Source: Neodiprion pinetum (taxonomy: Eukaryota > Arthropoda > Insecta > Hymenoptera > Diprionidae). From it: a stretch of 64,000 nt of DNA. The translations under genes and the position numbers were made by a program. The notes under the pieces were generated by a model that was not told the origin of the DNA, made no database searches, and worked only from the letters and a program-made list of their open reading frames with translations. Position 1 is the first letter of the stretch. Every line of letters starts with the position of its first letter. Below, in pieces: positions 18,535 to 30,754 of the stretch. Location: NCBI RefSeq assembly GCF_021155775.2, contig NC_060235.2, positions 14,471,193-14,535,192 on the forward strand, in the 5' to 3' direction.

Positions 18535-19677
18535 TATACCAACTCTTTCACTCTACCACTGAGTGAGTTGTATCCAACAATACGATCGTGAACAATCAAG
18601 CAATACGACGATGTTTCAGCGGATAAGTTGGCTTTAGCTTCAAATTCAAGACCGATGTCGACAGGTCCGTACTTCAAAGATTCGTTTCGTTTTGATTAGT
18701 CGATAACGCATATGGGGACGTCTCGAAGGAATTCACTCTTTGTCAACAACGGCTCGGGGATCTTGTCGTAGTAGGTAGCTTGGAAATTTGCGTACATCTC
18801 GTACAGGAGCGCGGACAGATTATGACGCATGTTGAGGTTCAGGTTAATGTACGGATAAGATTGAAAGTTTAGGAATAGCTTGACGTCCGTGATATTGCAA
18901 TGATCGAAATGACTTGCGTTCTTGCCGGTCTTGTTCTTCCGACTTGTTTGGAAACCCAAAATGACGTATCAAGGTTTTTTCAAGCTGAGTGGAGGTTTTC
19001 ACAGTCCAAACGTGTACAATTCCCAACTGCGGAAGCACATCGAAATAGGCGGATCTTTTTAATTGAAATTTAGTAGGTCAACTTTTTTCTGATCCCCGAG
19101 TTTCGAATACGGTATTAGCCATTCCGCTGCATTGATCATGATTTTGAATTCCGTCTCTTGAGTCTGCATGATTGCGTTGACGTCAGTTTTTGATTTCGTC
19201 AAAATTAACTCATGTTTAGCGTTGACAACGATCTTGCGGTAGCTTACAGCAAAATCCATACTCATGCTGAGCGGTATCTATACGTCAAAATTACCCTCGA
19301 CATCGGTTAATTATTTGTTTTCTTTTACATCAAGCAATCCAGCGTTCTCCATCAGCCAAGTCTGACCAGGGTGCAGGGAAGCGTAACCCTTAATGAGACT
19401 TGTCAAGCCAACGTTCTTGCTTCTTCCAATCTCAACTGCATTAATTTCATAGCGAATTTCTTCGAAAAATGACAAATGGCGTTGTTCACGAGCTGTGTGT
19501 TCACAGTGTCTGTACCATCAGGTTTGAAGGAGTCGTTCATGGATATGTACCGAAATTTTGTTGGTTAATATGCATGAATCTTGATGCTGAACGGTAATTC
19601 GAATTTCATCGCTCGTAATGCGCAACGGATTTGTCGAAGACGACTGGTGTTTAAATGTTCAAGATTTCTTCCTCCAT
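18535..19677 (-). pseudogene. Polinton-1 major capsid protein (double jelly-roll, hexon-like)
   Basis: Equivalent to 46510-47712. Starting at an ATG at 19677 it runs through several stops and frameshifts. Recognisable blocks: DYRKIVVNAKHEL-type block (as YRKIVVNAKHELILTKSKT, near 19200), the FDHCNITDVKLFLN block near 18890, the ALLYEMYANF block near 18800, and the HDRIV-Y C-terminal block near 18570. The family is the insect Polinton/adintovirus major capsid protein, which forms the pseudo-hexagonal shell of a virion; assignment is from memory of the family, not from structure. The segment between the N-terminal block and the front part of the mid-region is the most degraded. It lies 3' of the minor capsid gene on the same strand, separated by about 290 bp. 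Confidence 0.75.
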
Positions 19678-19965
19678 GGTACGTAGCAGATGATAAAACA
19701 GCAAAATCGGATTTTTAGTTGTCGGAAATTCCTCTTCGAAAGGTGTCAGTTTCCGACCCGGAGCTATCAGGAACTCCACTTTTCGAGGTGTTAACAGTTC
19801 GAGAATCGATTAATGACTGACCTGATCGGGGCATACCGACTTACTGATATACCTACTCTTTGACAGTCTGTTATATAAAATTCCCATCGTTTATTACGAT
19901 TTGATATGTAGTCTCACAGTAATAACTTCTTTACGAACATTAACCAGGTCTTTGTCTTGATCCAT

Positions 19966-20563
19966 TTACCGGAGCTGAACGTGATATATGGTCGTAATGG
20001 TGATCGGATGATGAATGACGTGCGACGGTACTTCTACGAACTTATATCCTGGTTAGACAGTCGGGACAAACTCGTGAATAGTGTGTACTTTACGTCCATT
20101 GACGTAGACGACCGTTGTAATGCTGCACTTAACTCGCTACGTGTGGATCTTGAGTATGGTTACAGGCACGTCTGATTTGTGAGTTTTATCAACCCCCAAT
20201 ACACGTGGTGTGAATCCCGAAAGTTGAGCACTGGAATCGTTCGGCTCAAAGTTGATCGAATGGATGCATGTGATTTCGCTGCGTAATGTATTATTGTTGG
20301 GTTTGATGCCGAGCCTAATATCTGTATTTCTTAACATGTTTTGGAGATATTTCTCTATGTCCTCGATCTCCTAGCTGCCGGTAGGTATGGTGAACACTTC
20401 ATCAGCTACGTAAATTTTATTGTGACCAACATTAACGTTTGGTTAACAATTCTACCAAGCCAAGAGCATAACTTTTATCGCAATCAAATTCGATCGGTGA
20501 GAAATATTGTACTTCGAAAATCGAAGAGGTTCCCGAAATCGTTAACGTCAACGAATTATCCAT
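19966..20563 (-). pseudogene. Polinton-1 minor capsid (penton-like) protein
   Basis: Equivalent to 48006-48617, from ATG at 20563. Only the middle (20137-20337: NTDIRLGIKPNNNTL and FTPRVLGVDKTH) is in one frame; the rest is displaced by indels. It ends at the same TAA as copy 2 (19966-19968). The sequence beyond that stop continues, in both copies, with an apparently coding block (MDQDGDLVNFRGE in copy 2). The single-jelly-roll penton-base role at the virion vertices is inferred from gene content and size in adintovirus-like elements. Confidence 0.6.
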
Positions 20564-20593
20564 GACTGCGAGTGACGGGCTGACTTTGATGAA

Positions 20594-20965
20594 TCATGCA
20601 CCTTGTTCATATAGCTCACCACTCAGAAATTTCAGACACAAGTATTCGCATTCGAATGTATCATAATCCTGGTACCTTTCATGATTGTATTTAACATTAC
20701 CAACGCCAAGATATTTCATGAGAAATAAGGGTGGTGGAAGGTTGCCGAAACTGTCAAGGTAATCAATATCATTGTCGTGTTGCTTGTATGCAACCCAGTG
20801 TGTTTCCGGACCGTCTTTGTCGTCAAAGTTGATTATAGCTGACTCGATTTTTCTCGTGGACCGTTTTTGGGCATTTCGTTTGGCATGAAAACACCACGGA
20901 AATGAGGAACCGTGAAGATTTTTGCATATTTCGACAAGTCACAATCAGTTAACGCTCGACGTAGT
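20594..20965 (-). pseudogene. Polinton-1 adenain-like cysteine protease
   Basis: About 120 codons ending at TGA 20594-20596, ten codons before the minor capsid ATG and in its frame. Retained blocks are FRGVFMPNEMP and THWVAYK (catalytic His) and YLDSFGNL (acidic residue). The region around the catalytic cysteine reads C-E-Y-L-C where copy 2 has C-G-H-L-C. Adenain-type proteases mature virion proteins. Compared with copy 2 the reading frame here is better preserved (no TAA after FGNL), although active-site neighbours have changed. Confidence 0.7.
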
Positions 20966-20975
20966 ATTATCGCAT

Positions 20976-21765
20976 CTAGTTTTTTGAAAGATGAAGATCA
21001 AGACCTGTTTTATACGATTTCATATGAAGCTCTTTGCCCAACGTGATAGCTTCCATAGTTTTGTTGTGTCGTTTGCTCTTGTCCAGTTCTTGTTTAGCAG
21101 CACTTGCTTCGTTCACAGCTTTTGCCGTACCGGCCGCACCACCAGCTGACACGCCTGTAACACTGAGTCCAGAGAAAATAGGAATCAGAAACGGTCGAAA
21201 ACTACCGACTTTTGAAGGTACTGGTGAAACGCGAGGTTTTCGCACTCTGCATTGACCACCCGCTTTTTTAACGGCGTTGTCAGCTCCCTTCAGCGCTGAT
21301 TCGATAGCTAATTTTGCATCGTTGCTTGGAACCATAGAACGTTTTGCAGCATTTACAATTTTTCTCAAGGTCACATTTTTTGACTTTCGCATTCCCATTC
21401 CGAGTTTTAATTTTACTTTCATTGTATTAGCTACTGCCTAAGCGGCTGCCTTCTCACCCAAATTTGCGTCCTTTGCGAGAACCCGTTTCCAAGCTTTCTC
21501 AGCCAACACCCTATCACCTTCGTTTTCAACTTTAAGATTTTTTACGATTCTGCGAGTAAGCGATGTCGTGGTCCTTGCAAGCTGCGTCGAGAAGATTGAT
21601 TCCCGGACCATCTCGCGCGAGTCTCTTCGTCAATTTTGTACCAGGCCCACAGTACTGATCACCAGGTACATGCAATTCGATTGGTAGGCTGTTGATCAAT
21701 TTATTCACCAGACCCTTGCCACAATGTTGCCGCCTGCTGCTTCTTTGACCTCTGCACACGATCAT
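20976..21765 (-). pseudogene. Polinton-1 phospholipase A2-domain capsid protein
   Basis: The N-terminal half (21532-21765) is intact: a basic start (CRGQRSSRRQ), then YCGPGTKLTKRL (calcium-loop motif) and LLDAACKDHDIAYSQ (His-Asp catalytic dyad), the signature of the parvovirus-VP1u-type PLA2 domain that breaches endosomal membranes. A frameshift and stop follow at about 21530, after which 20976-21422 gives the C-terminal half: a KAKLGMGMRK-like basic patch, helices, and a Gly/Ala-rich hydrophobic segment (GVSAGGAAGTAKAVN) that may be membrane-active. It lies head-to-head with the ATPase gene 64 bp away. Copy 2 is broken at a different place. Confidence 0.8.
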
Positions 21766-21828
21766 GTTCGTGCGTCTACTGAAGGAAAGGGCTTCAAAAC
21801 GGGATATTCATAGCAAATTCAATCAGTC

Positions 21829-22542
21829 ATGTCCGAGACGCGGTTTGAGAAACAACCTTATAAGCTTCCCGTAATTAATTTTGACGAACTTTCAGAGCAG
21901 CATGTCAAAACGCACAAATGGTACGGTGAATTACTCCCGAACAGTGTACGTCCAATAGTCTGTGGAGCGTCGAATTGTGGTAAAACTAATTCGACGCTCA
22001 CACTTATTACCCGTCCCGACGGACTTTGATTTAGAAATATATATATCTACTCAAAATCTCTCAACCAACCGAAATATCAACTGTTGAAGCAGTTGTTGGA
22101 CAATGTTGAGAAAATGGAGTATTCTGCATTTACCGAGCGTGAGCAAGTGATTTCACCGGAAGAAGCATGACCCAACTCAATAATCTTGTTTGACGATGTA
22201 GCATGCGAGAAGGAGGATAATTTTGGAGCCTACTTTTGCATGTATAGATATCCCGACATCGATTAGATCTATCTCTGTCAGACGTACGCGCGTATTTCCA
22301 TACATCTTGTGCGCGACAACGTAAACTTACTCGTGTTATTCAAACAAGACGACATAAACATGAGACACGTATACAACGACCATGTGAACATCGATATGTC
22401 TTACACAGAGTTTGGAAGTGTGTGCTTTGTATGCTGGAACGGTGAGAAGTACGGGTTTCTGAAGATCGACAAAGACAGTGAGCTCAACGAAAGACGATAC
22501 TGGAACGAATTCAATTCTTTTCTTAGCGTTGAAGCAACATGA
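21829..22542 (+). pseudogene. Polinton-1 genome-packaging ATPase (FtsK/A32-like)
   Basis: Equivalent to 49867-50592, about 238 codons. Walker A is intact as CGASNCGKTN (near codon 48) and Walker B as SIILFDDVAC (near 22190). Stop codons interrupt at about 22027, 22168 and 22264, and the ends (21829-22029 and 22309-22542) are open. The family pumps the viral genome into the capsid. It is divergently transcribed from the PLA2-domain gene and followed 57 bp later by the next plus-strand gene, suggesting a right-going late unit. Confidence 0.8.
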
Positions 22543-22598
22543 AATCTAACGTCTTCAAGCGAGAGACGCAGTAGCGTTGCAGGCTCAGTTGCGTCAAC

Positions 22599-23488
22599 AT
22601 GCAGCGGTCTAAAATTTCCAAGCGAAAAGATGTCTTACATCAGATAACTCAAGCAAGTGCTGCGATCAGTCGAAAGCACAGATTGGAATCTACGGCTCAG
22701 AAATTAAGTGACGTTTTCAAACCAGTAGTGACTCCACTGCAAGAACTGGTGAATGTTACAAAAGATACTGAACCTGTAAAACAAGAGGTGGAATAAATTA
22801 AAGAAGAAATAAAGCAGATGAAAAACGGAACGAAAAATGTAACTGTCTCGGAAATGGACGATTCCTTTGCTTCAGTAGAAGATAAAACAATCGTACAAAC
22901 CCCGGTCGAGGAAATCAAGGATGAATATTTTGCACTGATAAGAGATGCGAAGACGAAATGTGATTCGGATAACGTGTACGGTGTACTCAACCTCTCGAAC
23001 GGACCAATGATTGGTGATTTTTGACATCTTTTGAGAGTGACTACATCCGTATTGTCAATACGCCTTACCCGAAAACAAAGGGTTTGTTGGAAATTTTGTT
23101 GAAAAAGAAGCCAGACGGTTCTTATGTGAGCGCCGGAGATCGGGAAAATTTCAAAAACATAATCCTTGCAAGAAACGCGCATGAAGAAAAATCACTCATC
23201 TGATGGGGCTGTTCGAAAGGATAACAGTTACAAATTCAAAAATGTCATTGCCGAATGGATGGATAGACTTTTACCCTATCACCTCGGCGAGAGGGTAAAA
23301 GTCTACTTCCGCAAGTTATGATCACTCCACAGGGTGTTGAAACGGTATACGTTTCCTGGGATGATCCAAACGAGTTAGTGGAGCGTCTTCGTCTACTCCC
23401 GGCATCTCAGACAGTGGGAAATCCGAGTCACGATAACGAATTAATCTCCATTATCGTAGAACTACGCCAAGCAGGAATCATCTATTAA
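22599..23488 (+). pseudogene. Polinton-1 conserved protein of unknown function
   Basis: Equivalent to 50651-51546. It starts with a basic, Ser/Lys-rich segment (MQRSKISKRKD), then LSDVFKPVVTPLQELVNVTKD, then acidic helices. After a TAA at 22794 it continues at 22818-23024 (DAKTKCDSDNVYGV, near end LSNGPMIGD) and in other frames to 23488. The C-terminal block WDDPNELVERLRLLP and the ending IIVELRQAGIIY are clear. I remember this as a recurrent Polinton-associated protein in insects, without a known role; position between the ATPase and integrase suggests a virion protein. Confidence 0.6.
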
Positions 23489-23521
23489 GCAGCTCCCATC
23501 GTTTTTGCATTGATTACCGAA

Positions 23522-23895
23522 ATAAGCGTCGACGTGTTTGGACGGCATCTAGATAAAAACACGGCTGCGAGCACTCTCGGTTTTCCGGGTGTTGGATTCC
23601 ATATTATAGCGGACGGGCATACGATACACAGAACAAGAGACTGTGCAACGTCGCAGATCCCGCAGAGCCAAACAATGCTGTAACTTCAAAAATCTTAAGA
23701 CGAAAATTCAGCGAGTTGCAAAAACAAATCGACAACCTCGATCAAATGATCCAAGCATTGGAGCTTACCACGGAAAAAGCCTTGGATACCTTCTATACAG
23801 ACTTTAAAACAGGCAGAGACCTATCGATTGGAAACGCTGAAATCATTTCTCAATTGGGCACTAGACTAAGAGCTTCGGAATATGAACGAGAATAA
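23522..23895 (+). pseudogene. Polinton-1 short fibre-like protein
   Basis: Equivalent to 51581-51982, but the start codon is ATA instead of ATG at 23522. Retained features are FGRHLDKNTAASTLG, and NVADPAEPNNAVT after a frame break, resembling the 'N-K-R-L-x-x-V-x-x-P-x-x-x-x-D-A-V-T' shaft motif of viral fibres, followed by a coiled-coil (SELQKQIDNLDQMIQALEL). The end overlaps the integrase start. The fibre idea is inference from the motif. Confidence 0.5.
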
Positions 23896-24800
23896 GCAAA
23901 CACTGGTGACGGAACTGCATAAGCCTGCACGCCGGAATTACCTGCGTCGACGCGTCGACGTTTACGGCATCGACGAGTCCTGGCAGGCGGATCTTGTTGA
24001 TATGATGCCATACGCAGGACAAAACAAAGGCTACACGTACATGCTTACAGTTATTGATACCTTCGTAAAGTACGCCTGAGCTATAACAATAGATGTTAAG
24101 TCTGGAGATGATCTTACAAAGGCAATGGAATCTGTGCTCGTCCAAGGACGGGTACCAAAAACCTCACACATCGACAGAGGAACGGAATTTCACAACTCGA
24201 AATTTGTATCTCTTATGTCACGTTATGGAAACAAACTTTACCCCACGTAGAGTAATTTGAAGGTTTCGATCTGCGAACGCTTCAATAGCACGCTTAAAAG
24301 TCAAATGTGGAAACAGTTCAGTTTGCAAGGAAGCTGCAAGTGTCTCGACATCTCATCTGATTTGGTTTCAGCTTACAACCACGCCAAACACCGAACCATA
24401 AGAATGAAACCAACTGATGTCACTGTTCAGAGCGAAAGGTTGGTATTACGTCAGGCATACGGAGGGCTTTAAGCGAATCCTAACAAACTGGTAAAGTTCA
24501 AATCCGGCGACAAAGTTCGAATCAGCAAATTCAAAAATGTCTACGAGAAAGGTTACACTCCCAATTGGACGACTGAAATATTCACGATAAGTCGAGTGGA
24601 AAATACTCATCCTGTGACGTACAAGCTCAAAGACTATCAAGATCAACCTATTGCTGGTGGTTTCTATGAACGAGAGCTCCTCAAGGTTCAACATCTGGAC
24701 ATCCATCTCTCAGAGAAGGTGCTCAAGAAGCATGGAAAAAATTATACGTCAAGTGGTTAGGTTTACACACAACAGTTGGTTGAATGAATCTGATATGTAA
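23882..24800 (+). pseudogene. Polinton-1 retroviral-type integrase with chromodomain
   Basis: Starts MNENKQTLVTELHKPARRN, then the rve core: first Asp in WQADLVDM, second in HIDRGTEFHN, and Glu in CERFNSTLK, so the D,D,E triad survives although stops occur at 24077 and 24248 (TAG after YPT). The basic DNA-binding tail (KFKSGDKVRISKFKNV, about 24500) and the PVTYKL and GGFYEREL blocks follow after a stop at 24472. The C-terminal chromodomain (24700-24800) is frameshifted. This enzyme inserts the element into the genome. In Polinton-2 the same gene is split by a LINE. Confidence 0.8.
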
Positions 24801-24880
24801 CATTGAATGAACGAAATTATTTTTAAAATATGTGCCCTTATTTTTACACCTTGAAGATACAATTCACACCAATGCGCAGT

Positions 24881-27800
24881 CTAACTGCAGGTCTTGAAGC
24901 CCCACGGCAGCGTATCAGTCGTGTTTGTAAATACGATCCGCTTCTCGTCGTTCCATCTCAGTGCTACCTTATTCTGTTCCATGGTATAGACCTGATGCTT
25001 CTGACTCTGTATCGGACTCTGATGATCAACTAAATTTCTGTGTTCTAAAGCACACCTCATATAATCATTGAAAGTTATATTCTTTAATAGCAATCCTTTT
25101 ATACCCTTAGTTCATTTTTTGTCCTTATCCTTCCCCATTACTCTGAACGAATACAATTTCGCCCTCAAGCCAATGAATTCTGTGATCATTTTTCCGTTAC
25201 ATTCGTCTCCCATCAAGCCGAGGACTTTTTTGTTAACAAAAGGCATTCCGTAGACATGATCAGGTGGATAATAGGAAGTATCAAATTTGTCCAAGTCCTA
25301 TTCCATGTATTCGTAAATATCGGGAACGGTAAAGTGGTATATTAAATTATCGGTGTCGGTATACATCAATTTTGCCTGATGTCCAAATTTCGTTTCAACA
25401 TAATTATAACGGAAATCGTAAATAAAGGATTTGGAAATGGCGAAGCCTGCATACATTGGTTTGTTGAGTTTGACTCTCGTTTCACGCATTTCAACTATTA
25501 TCATATTTTGATCAACGAGTGTACCGCTGTGGAAATTTGGTTTGGCTATAGTAGCTCTAGCACCATACCTTCCACCCCATTTCGTAATCAATCTAACATC
25601 TCTGTATTTCCGAATGTTCTCCATCGTCTTACCAAAAACAGCGTTATTCAATAATTCACAAAAATTTATCTCGATGTCATTGTTTGATTTTTTTCTTGAT
25701 TCTGTATTTAAATCTATGTTTTTTTTTAAGCCACGGTGTTTGTCTGAACTTGGGAACTCGATGAATTTCAACTAATTTCAGACCTGACTCTGAACATTGT
25801 TTTAAAACGCGATAATGAATGACGTAGTTTCGCTTGGAGAGTAGCGTGGTCGTCAATTTCGGTTGCTTCCTACTTGCTGTCGGAGGTATGTGGTGCTCCA
25901 GGCAAAGTGGCAAATCTTTGTGCATTTCGTACAGTTCCTCGGAATATTCCATGTTTACCTCTAATGTGCAGCCAAACTCGGCTTCGTCCGAGATGGTGAA
26001 AACATCAAATTGCTCGAAATTCGAGATCCATTCAAAGGAATTGTACGGTGGTGCAAAGCTCATGGCAGCACCGCACAAGTTCTTGACGTCGAAGTACATA
26101 AGGTACGACTCCTCTAGCTCTGGATTAAAAGCATCTGCCATGTACCTGTTATTCGCATTTGCATACCGATTAGAGCATTGGGACACACCACCTTGAATTA
26201 CATTTTATAGGAACATAACCATGTATACGTCGGTGAGAAGCTCGAGCTCGAAGTCGGTACACTTTAGCATTGCGTCAAACGACAGCTAAGGTGCTGTGTA
26301 ATAATGTAACGGGTCCAGGTTGTACGTTGCCCAACAACTCTGCCAAAAGTTTTCAAAAACGTCTGCCTATAGAAAAACGCCAGTTTGCAAATACAAGTCT
26401 GAGTACTCTTCTAACGTCTTAACCCTGAAAGCATGCCAAACTTTGCATGCGTGCCCCTAATCTTTATCCGAAATATCTTGGTTGTTCAATTTTAAATGAA
26501 ATTTTTCCTTGAGCAGTAACTGAACGTCCTCAAGCTCTTTCCAACCATCCATGTACTCATACGAGAAAACACCTTTCCTGTTTATTAACTCAAGTTTGTC
26601 GGAGCTAGTGCAAAATTTACATGTCATTGTCTTTTGGTTATCAATCAATACGTTGCCAATTTTTCGAGGCTGCTGGGCATAAAACTGTACGAATCTACAA
26701 ATCTGAACTGTAGGTACGTTCCTTCAGCAAATTTTGTGATCAAAACGTACTTTTCTTTATCAACGGGAAGAAGCTGAATGGTAACTTGAAACTTGCCGCC
26801 AATGCTTTAATCACAAAATGCGAATCGTAATCTGACAGATTATGGAATATCACTGGGATAGTGTGTGAGTTCTGATGATTTAGATTACAGCCTCGGTGAG
26901 CAACGCTACGGTACTTTCTAGTGAAATGACAGTGATTACGATGTGTGACGTCTTCGAGCGTAAACGGTTTTTCGCAAATGTAGCACACCGTTGATAAATT
27001 AAATTCCTTCAGCTGATTGCAATTGAGCGGTTTTATGGGTACAACAGTTGTAGAATATGCTTGTTACGAATGTGCAAATTTCTCTAACTTATTCACAAAC
27101 CATTGGATGCAAGTCTCTTCACGGTTGATTTTGAACGATAAAATGTAATCGTCGAAGGTACAATTGAGGTAATATACTACGCTGTACGAAACGAGGTTCT
27201 GGTAATCCGTTCTATTTTCTGACACTCGAATATGGGTACGTCGCAGCAAACATTCAAGATCCGCGGGAATGCAGAATGGAACGGTTTCTATGTGTTTGAA
27301 ATTTTTGAATTTCAGTATCTTTTCCTCCTCTGTAGATAATTCAAATTCGGTCTCATTCAATCTCATGCAATAAACTTGGTGCTTTGTTAAACATCTTTCA
27401 GATTAAAAGTGAGTCAAACATCCATCACATAACCAAACACGACCCCTATGATTAGAAATTTGAGATCTTGTCAATCGGGAAAGATTTCGAATACAAGTAA
27501 AATGGAAGATTGAATTTTTTTTTCATAATTTTCCATATCAACATCATTGTCATCGTCAGTGATTTCAGTTTCTATCACTAAAAGATGAATTACAGGCTTA
27601 TCAGACTCATTCTGACTCAGTTGAATCGGTACTATTTCATTTTTTTTTCCGATCACCATGGTCTATACCATAAACGTTGATGGAAGGTCCATTAAGTTTC
27701 TCAAATTTTGAAACCGTGTTTTTGTCTAGAGACATAGGAAACTTCATACCATCATACCGTAGCACTGAGCTGAAATCCGGGTACGAACTGGTCGCGTTGG

Positions 27801-28326
27801 GATTGTTGTTGTCGGCTGGGAACAGAGCTGCGGTGACCGACCAAAGGTAGCAGTAAGAGTCGTTGTTTCCGCTGTTCACCACAGCCTTCTTATCACTGAT
27901 ATGCTTAGGTAACGGGGTGTGGGTATACATACCACCTTGTAGTGTTGTATACTTATTAATGTTGACGGCGAGATTTATAATTTCAAGTAACGACCAGCCC
28001 GAATCCTTTTTCTGGAAATCCCCCACCTTTTTCAACAAACGCTCCGTCGCGTTGTCGATGAACCATTCTTCAATATCCGTTGTCCGGAGGATAATTTCCT
28101 TTCTCGTAATAAAAAATTTGATCTCTTGCACTGTGTGATCATCTTTTCTAACTTTAAATTCACAAGCCAGGATAACGTTGGCCTTCAAGCTCCTATCATT
28201 CTTTAAAGCGTTTTTTAGTCTTGTCACAGCCAGTACCTTGTCGTCTTCTAGAAATCTCTCCACATCTTCATGCTTTAAAGTGACGATGGATTGAGTTCGA
28301 ATTCTCCCCTCAAAAGCTGATTCCAA
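24881..28326 (-). pseudogene. Polinton-1 protein-primed DNA polymerase B
   Basis: The N-terminal region (27637-28326, 229 codons) is open, with AVTRLKNALKNDRSLKANV and a PADNNNPNATSSYP block. Then, with many frameshifts and stops: exonuclease motif Exo I as CIPADLECLL (27260), Exo II as FHNLSDYDSHF (26830), the palm block YFDVKNLCGAAM (26090), motif B ELLNNAVFGK (25640), and motif C YTDTDNLIY (25350, catalytic DTD). The gene ends with DTLPWGF near 24890. Protein-primed PolB replicates the element. Relative to Polinton-2 it lacks the first roughly 100 codons because of a deletion at 28340. At least seven breaks make it inactive. Confidence 0.85.
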
Positions 28327-28539
28327 ATCTTTTCAGTGAACTCGATCGCAGTGATGAGCGTCCTCTTTATAAGTCAGCTGTACGTATGTTTGTGTGTGCT
28401 CGCGCTGTGTTTTGCATTCTTAGAGCGATAGTAACCCAACACCGCAGATCCTTGACTCTAAATGTATACTACCACAGCTATCGGTCGATCTTGCACTCTG
28501 GCCTTGAGTGAACCCGTTCAAAATTCATCGTCGAGTTCA

Positions 28540-29170
28540 CATGACAGTTTCAAGCCAAAAAGAATATCACGTGGATGATAACATGTCGACATCCTAGTGG
28601 GTGAAACCAATTTTCAGAACCATTAATTTTGGAAAGTCGCGTGGTTGATAACGTGGGAAAATAATGTGAGGTGTTCGATGTTATACATCACTAGTTCTAC
28701 CGTGGGAAAAGAATCCGAGGTGGTTGAAGATCAACGACATCCAAGCGGGTGAAAAACAATTCTGAGAACCATTCATTTTGGAATGTCGCTTGGTTGATAA
28801 TGTGGGAAAAGAATGTAAGGTGGTTGATGTTACTCATCAGCAGTCCTATCGTGGGAAAAGAATGCGGGACGGGTAACTGACATCCAGATCGGTAAGAACG
28901 TTCAGGCCCCCCCCCCCCGCCGTTGCATTCTCTATCGTCGGCAGGAGAGCACAACATAGAGACTTTGACCTTCGGTCGGTAAGATTGTCGGTAAAATAGC
29001 ACGATTTTGACCTTCAACCGATAAGAATTCTCAGTGAAGCAGTGCGATTTTCACCGTTGACCGGTACAATTGTCGGTAAGGTTGCACGTTTTTGACCTCA
29101 AGTTGGTACGGCAGACTGTGACGTCATCGCGGAGAAGGGTTTGAGTCTGGGGAAGATGTCGGTAAGTGCC
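28540..29170 (-). repeat. Polinton-1 right terminal inverted repeat with subterminal tandem units
   Basis: Matches 62290-62990 of Polinton-2. It contains two units of about 140 bp ('GGAA(A/T)GTCGCGTGGTTGATAACGTGGG', 'TGATGTTACTCATCAGCAGTCCTATCGTGGG') and then alternating 'TTTTGACCT' / 'CGGTAAGATTGTCGGTAA' motifs ending near TCGGTAAG at 29160. A C tract of about 11 bases lies at 28907-28918. The matching left repeat is absent. Confidence 0.8.
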
Positions 29171-30754
29171 GCTAACAGGAATCTGTAAGTAAAAGTCCCC
29201 ATGTAAAGCTACTGAGGTGTTAGCACCTACTGACTAGGGGCCCGAATGGTGCAGGGCGAGGCGCGCCTACAGTGCACTGCGTTGCTTCAACGCACTAGAT
29301 TAGGAATCGGTGTACTTATGCGAGTCGCTAGGCCCTGCATTCTACGTTCAGCCTACGTAGTCTGTACACGTGCCTTCGTTTCATTAATTTTATACTCAGT
29401 TTCCACTATCGCTATTTCTTTTCTTCAATCAGTTCAGTTTCTTGCTCTTCTATTCCGTTCTATATACTACCTGATTTCTGTTTCCAGATCTTTACTACCA
29501 TATCATGAGTGGGGGTTTTTCCCTTTGCCTATTATTTAAAGCTACGAAATCACTCATATTACATCTTTTGTCTTTTCATATTTTTCGCGCGGTTTGCTCT
29601 GCGTGAGCCACGTGGGCTCATACATTATCTTCCTTTCCCTTCTCTGATACCACAAGTCACCTCGCGACTCGTTATCTTACTTAATTTGTTTTGACTATTG
29701 CATCATTTTCCTAATTTTATTTTGTTTGAATTGTCTAATGATCTAATACTGCTGAATATCAGCGCTCTACTGTCATTTCGCTTACGCTTGATTATAAGAT
29801 CTTTGAATGCTTTGTTTTATCCGAATTAAACTATCTCTTGTTCTTCGTAGTGATTGATAAATTAGTTAGCTCATAAAGTCTCGTAGCTTATCTTTGATTC
29901 TTATTATTTTGGCTTTGTCTTTTTCCGATCTTTCCTGATTTGATTATAATCTGCTTACCCTGCGAATTTCTCGGAGTAATCGATTATCGTAAGCGTACTG
30001 TGTCACGATCTCATATCGCTGCGCGGTATCACACGTCATTGTTTTACTTTGGAGTATTGCGCCGTGCTGAATAATACCCTTTTCACTATTTTCTTCTCGG
30101 ATACCAGTGTTACGTAGTTTGTTCATAGTCCTTCTAGTTTGTAATATACTGCGATATAGTGTTTTCTGCATTCTCTTCTTTTGATATGTTAAGGCTATCT
30201 CTTGTCTTCTTAATTTTTTCTTGTGATTTTTCATCTACGGCTGTTTGAGAAATCAGCCTTCTGATCGGGCAGAGATTGTGTAGCTCACTCGACAGAGAGC
30301 AGCACCTCTCGGGCGTGGTGCGCAACCGGCTCGCAGCACCGCTTGAATCGACGCAACACCGAACGATCGTCAATCGATATCGCGCATGCATCGCTAAGCT
30401 GAAGAAGGAGGACGAACCCGTCTCATTGTCAGTTCGACGGATGCACGCCACGTGAAACGCGCTCGCAAAAGTTATCTTGTCGGAATTCACTCACATCCCT
30501 GGCTAACTCAGGATATAAACTCATTTTAGACCACTCAAAGCAAACTCAAGTAGCGATTGTACCATCGGAGCACAATCTGCTTAAATTTAGGAACATACTC
30601 ATCTAAAAATACATACTCTCCTCGCGGCGTGCCAGCCTCGTATGAACGGCCTACAGCCATTAGGTGACCACCTCATACCTCACAGCAAATAATACATTTC
30701 TGTGCAGCTCCACTCATTTTCGATCACATCAATTGACTATACATTCAACCAAAC
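29171..30754 (+). mobile_element. LTR-B, first part: second copy of the long LTR
   Basis: From about 29330 this aligns with LTR-A: 'CTACGTTCAG', 'CTGCGTGAGCCACGTGGGCTC', 'CACCTCGCGACT', and 'CTAATACTGCTGAATATCAGCGC', the last spanning the point where Gypsy-1 entered LTR-A. The first 1 kb of the LTR is missing; Polinton-1 ends where it should be. The GC-richer stretch 30240-30560 has no counterpart in LTR-A that I could see and may be an insertion. It resumes at 39343. Confidence 0.55.

Larger units (their letters stand above)
18290..29170. mobile_element. Polinton-1: decayed Polinton/adintovirus-like element lacking its left end
   Basis: Alignable throughout with Polinton-2 (45740-62990), in the same gene order and orientation: major capsid, minor capsid, protease and PLA2-domain protein on minus; ATPase, an unknown, fibre-like protein and integrase on plus; PolB on minus; then the right terminal repeat. 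Similarity begins abruptly at about 18290 (equivalent to 45740), so the left terminal repeat and the small plus-strand gene are missing. It also lacks two internal stretches present in copy 2: about 540 bp (45893-46430) and about 310 bp (61910-62225). Nearly every gene carries stops or frameshifts. Because its right repeat is intact, it was probably a full insertion later eroded. Confidence 0.9.

Noticed and set aside
28560..28870. Regularly spaced repeats that could suggest a CRISPR-like array
   Set aside because: Units of about 140 bp without unique spacers, inside a Polinton terminal repeat in eukaryotic DNA.
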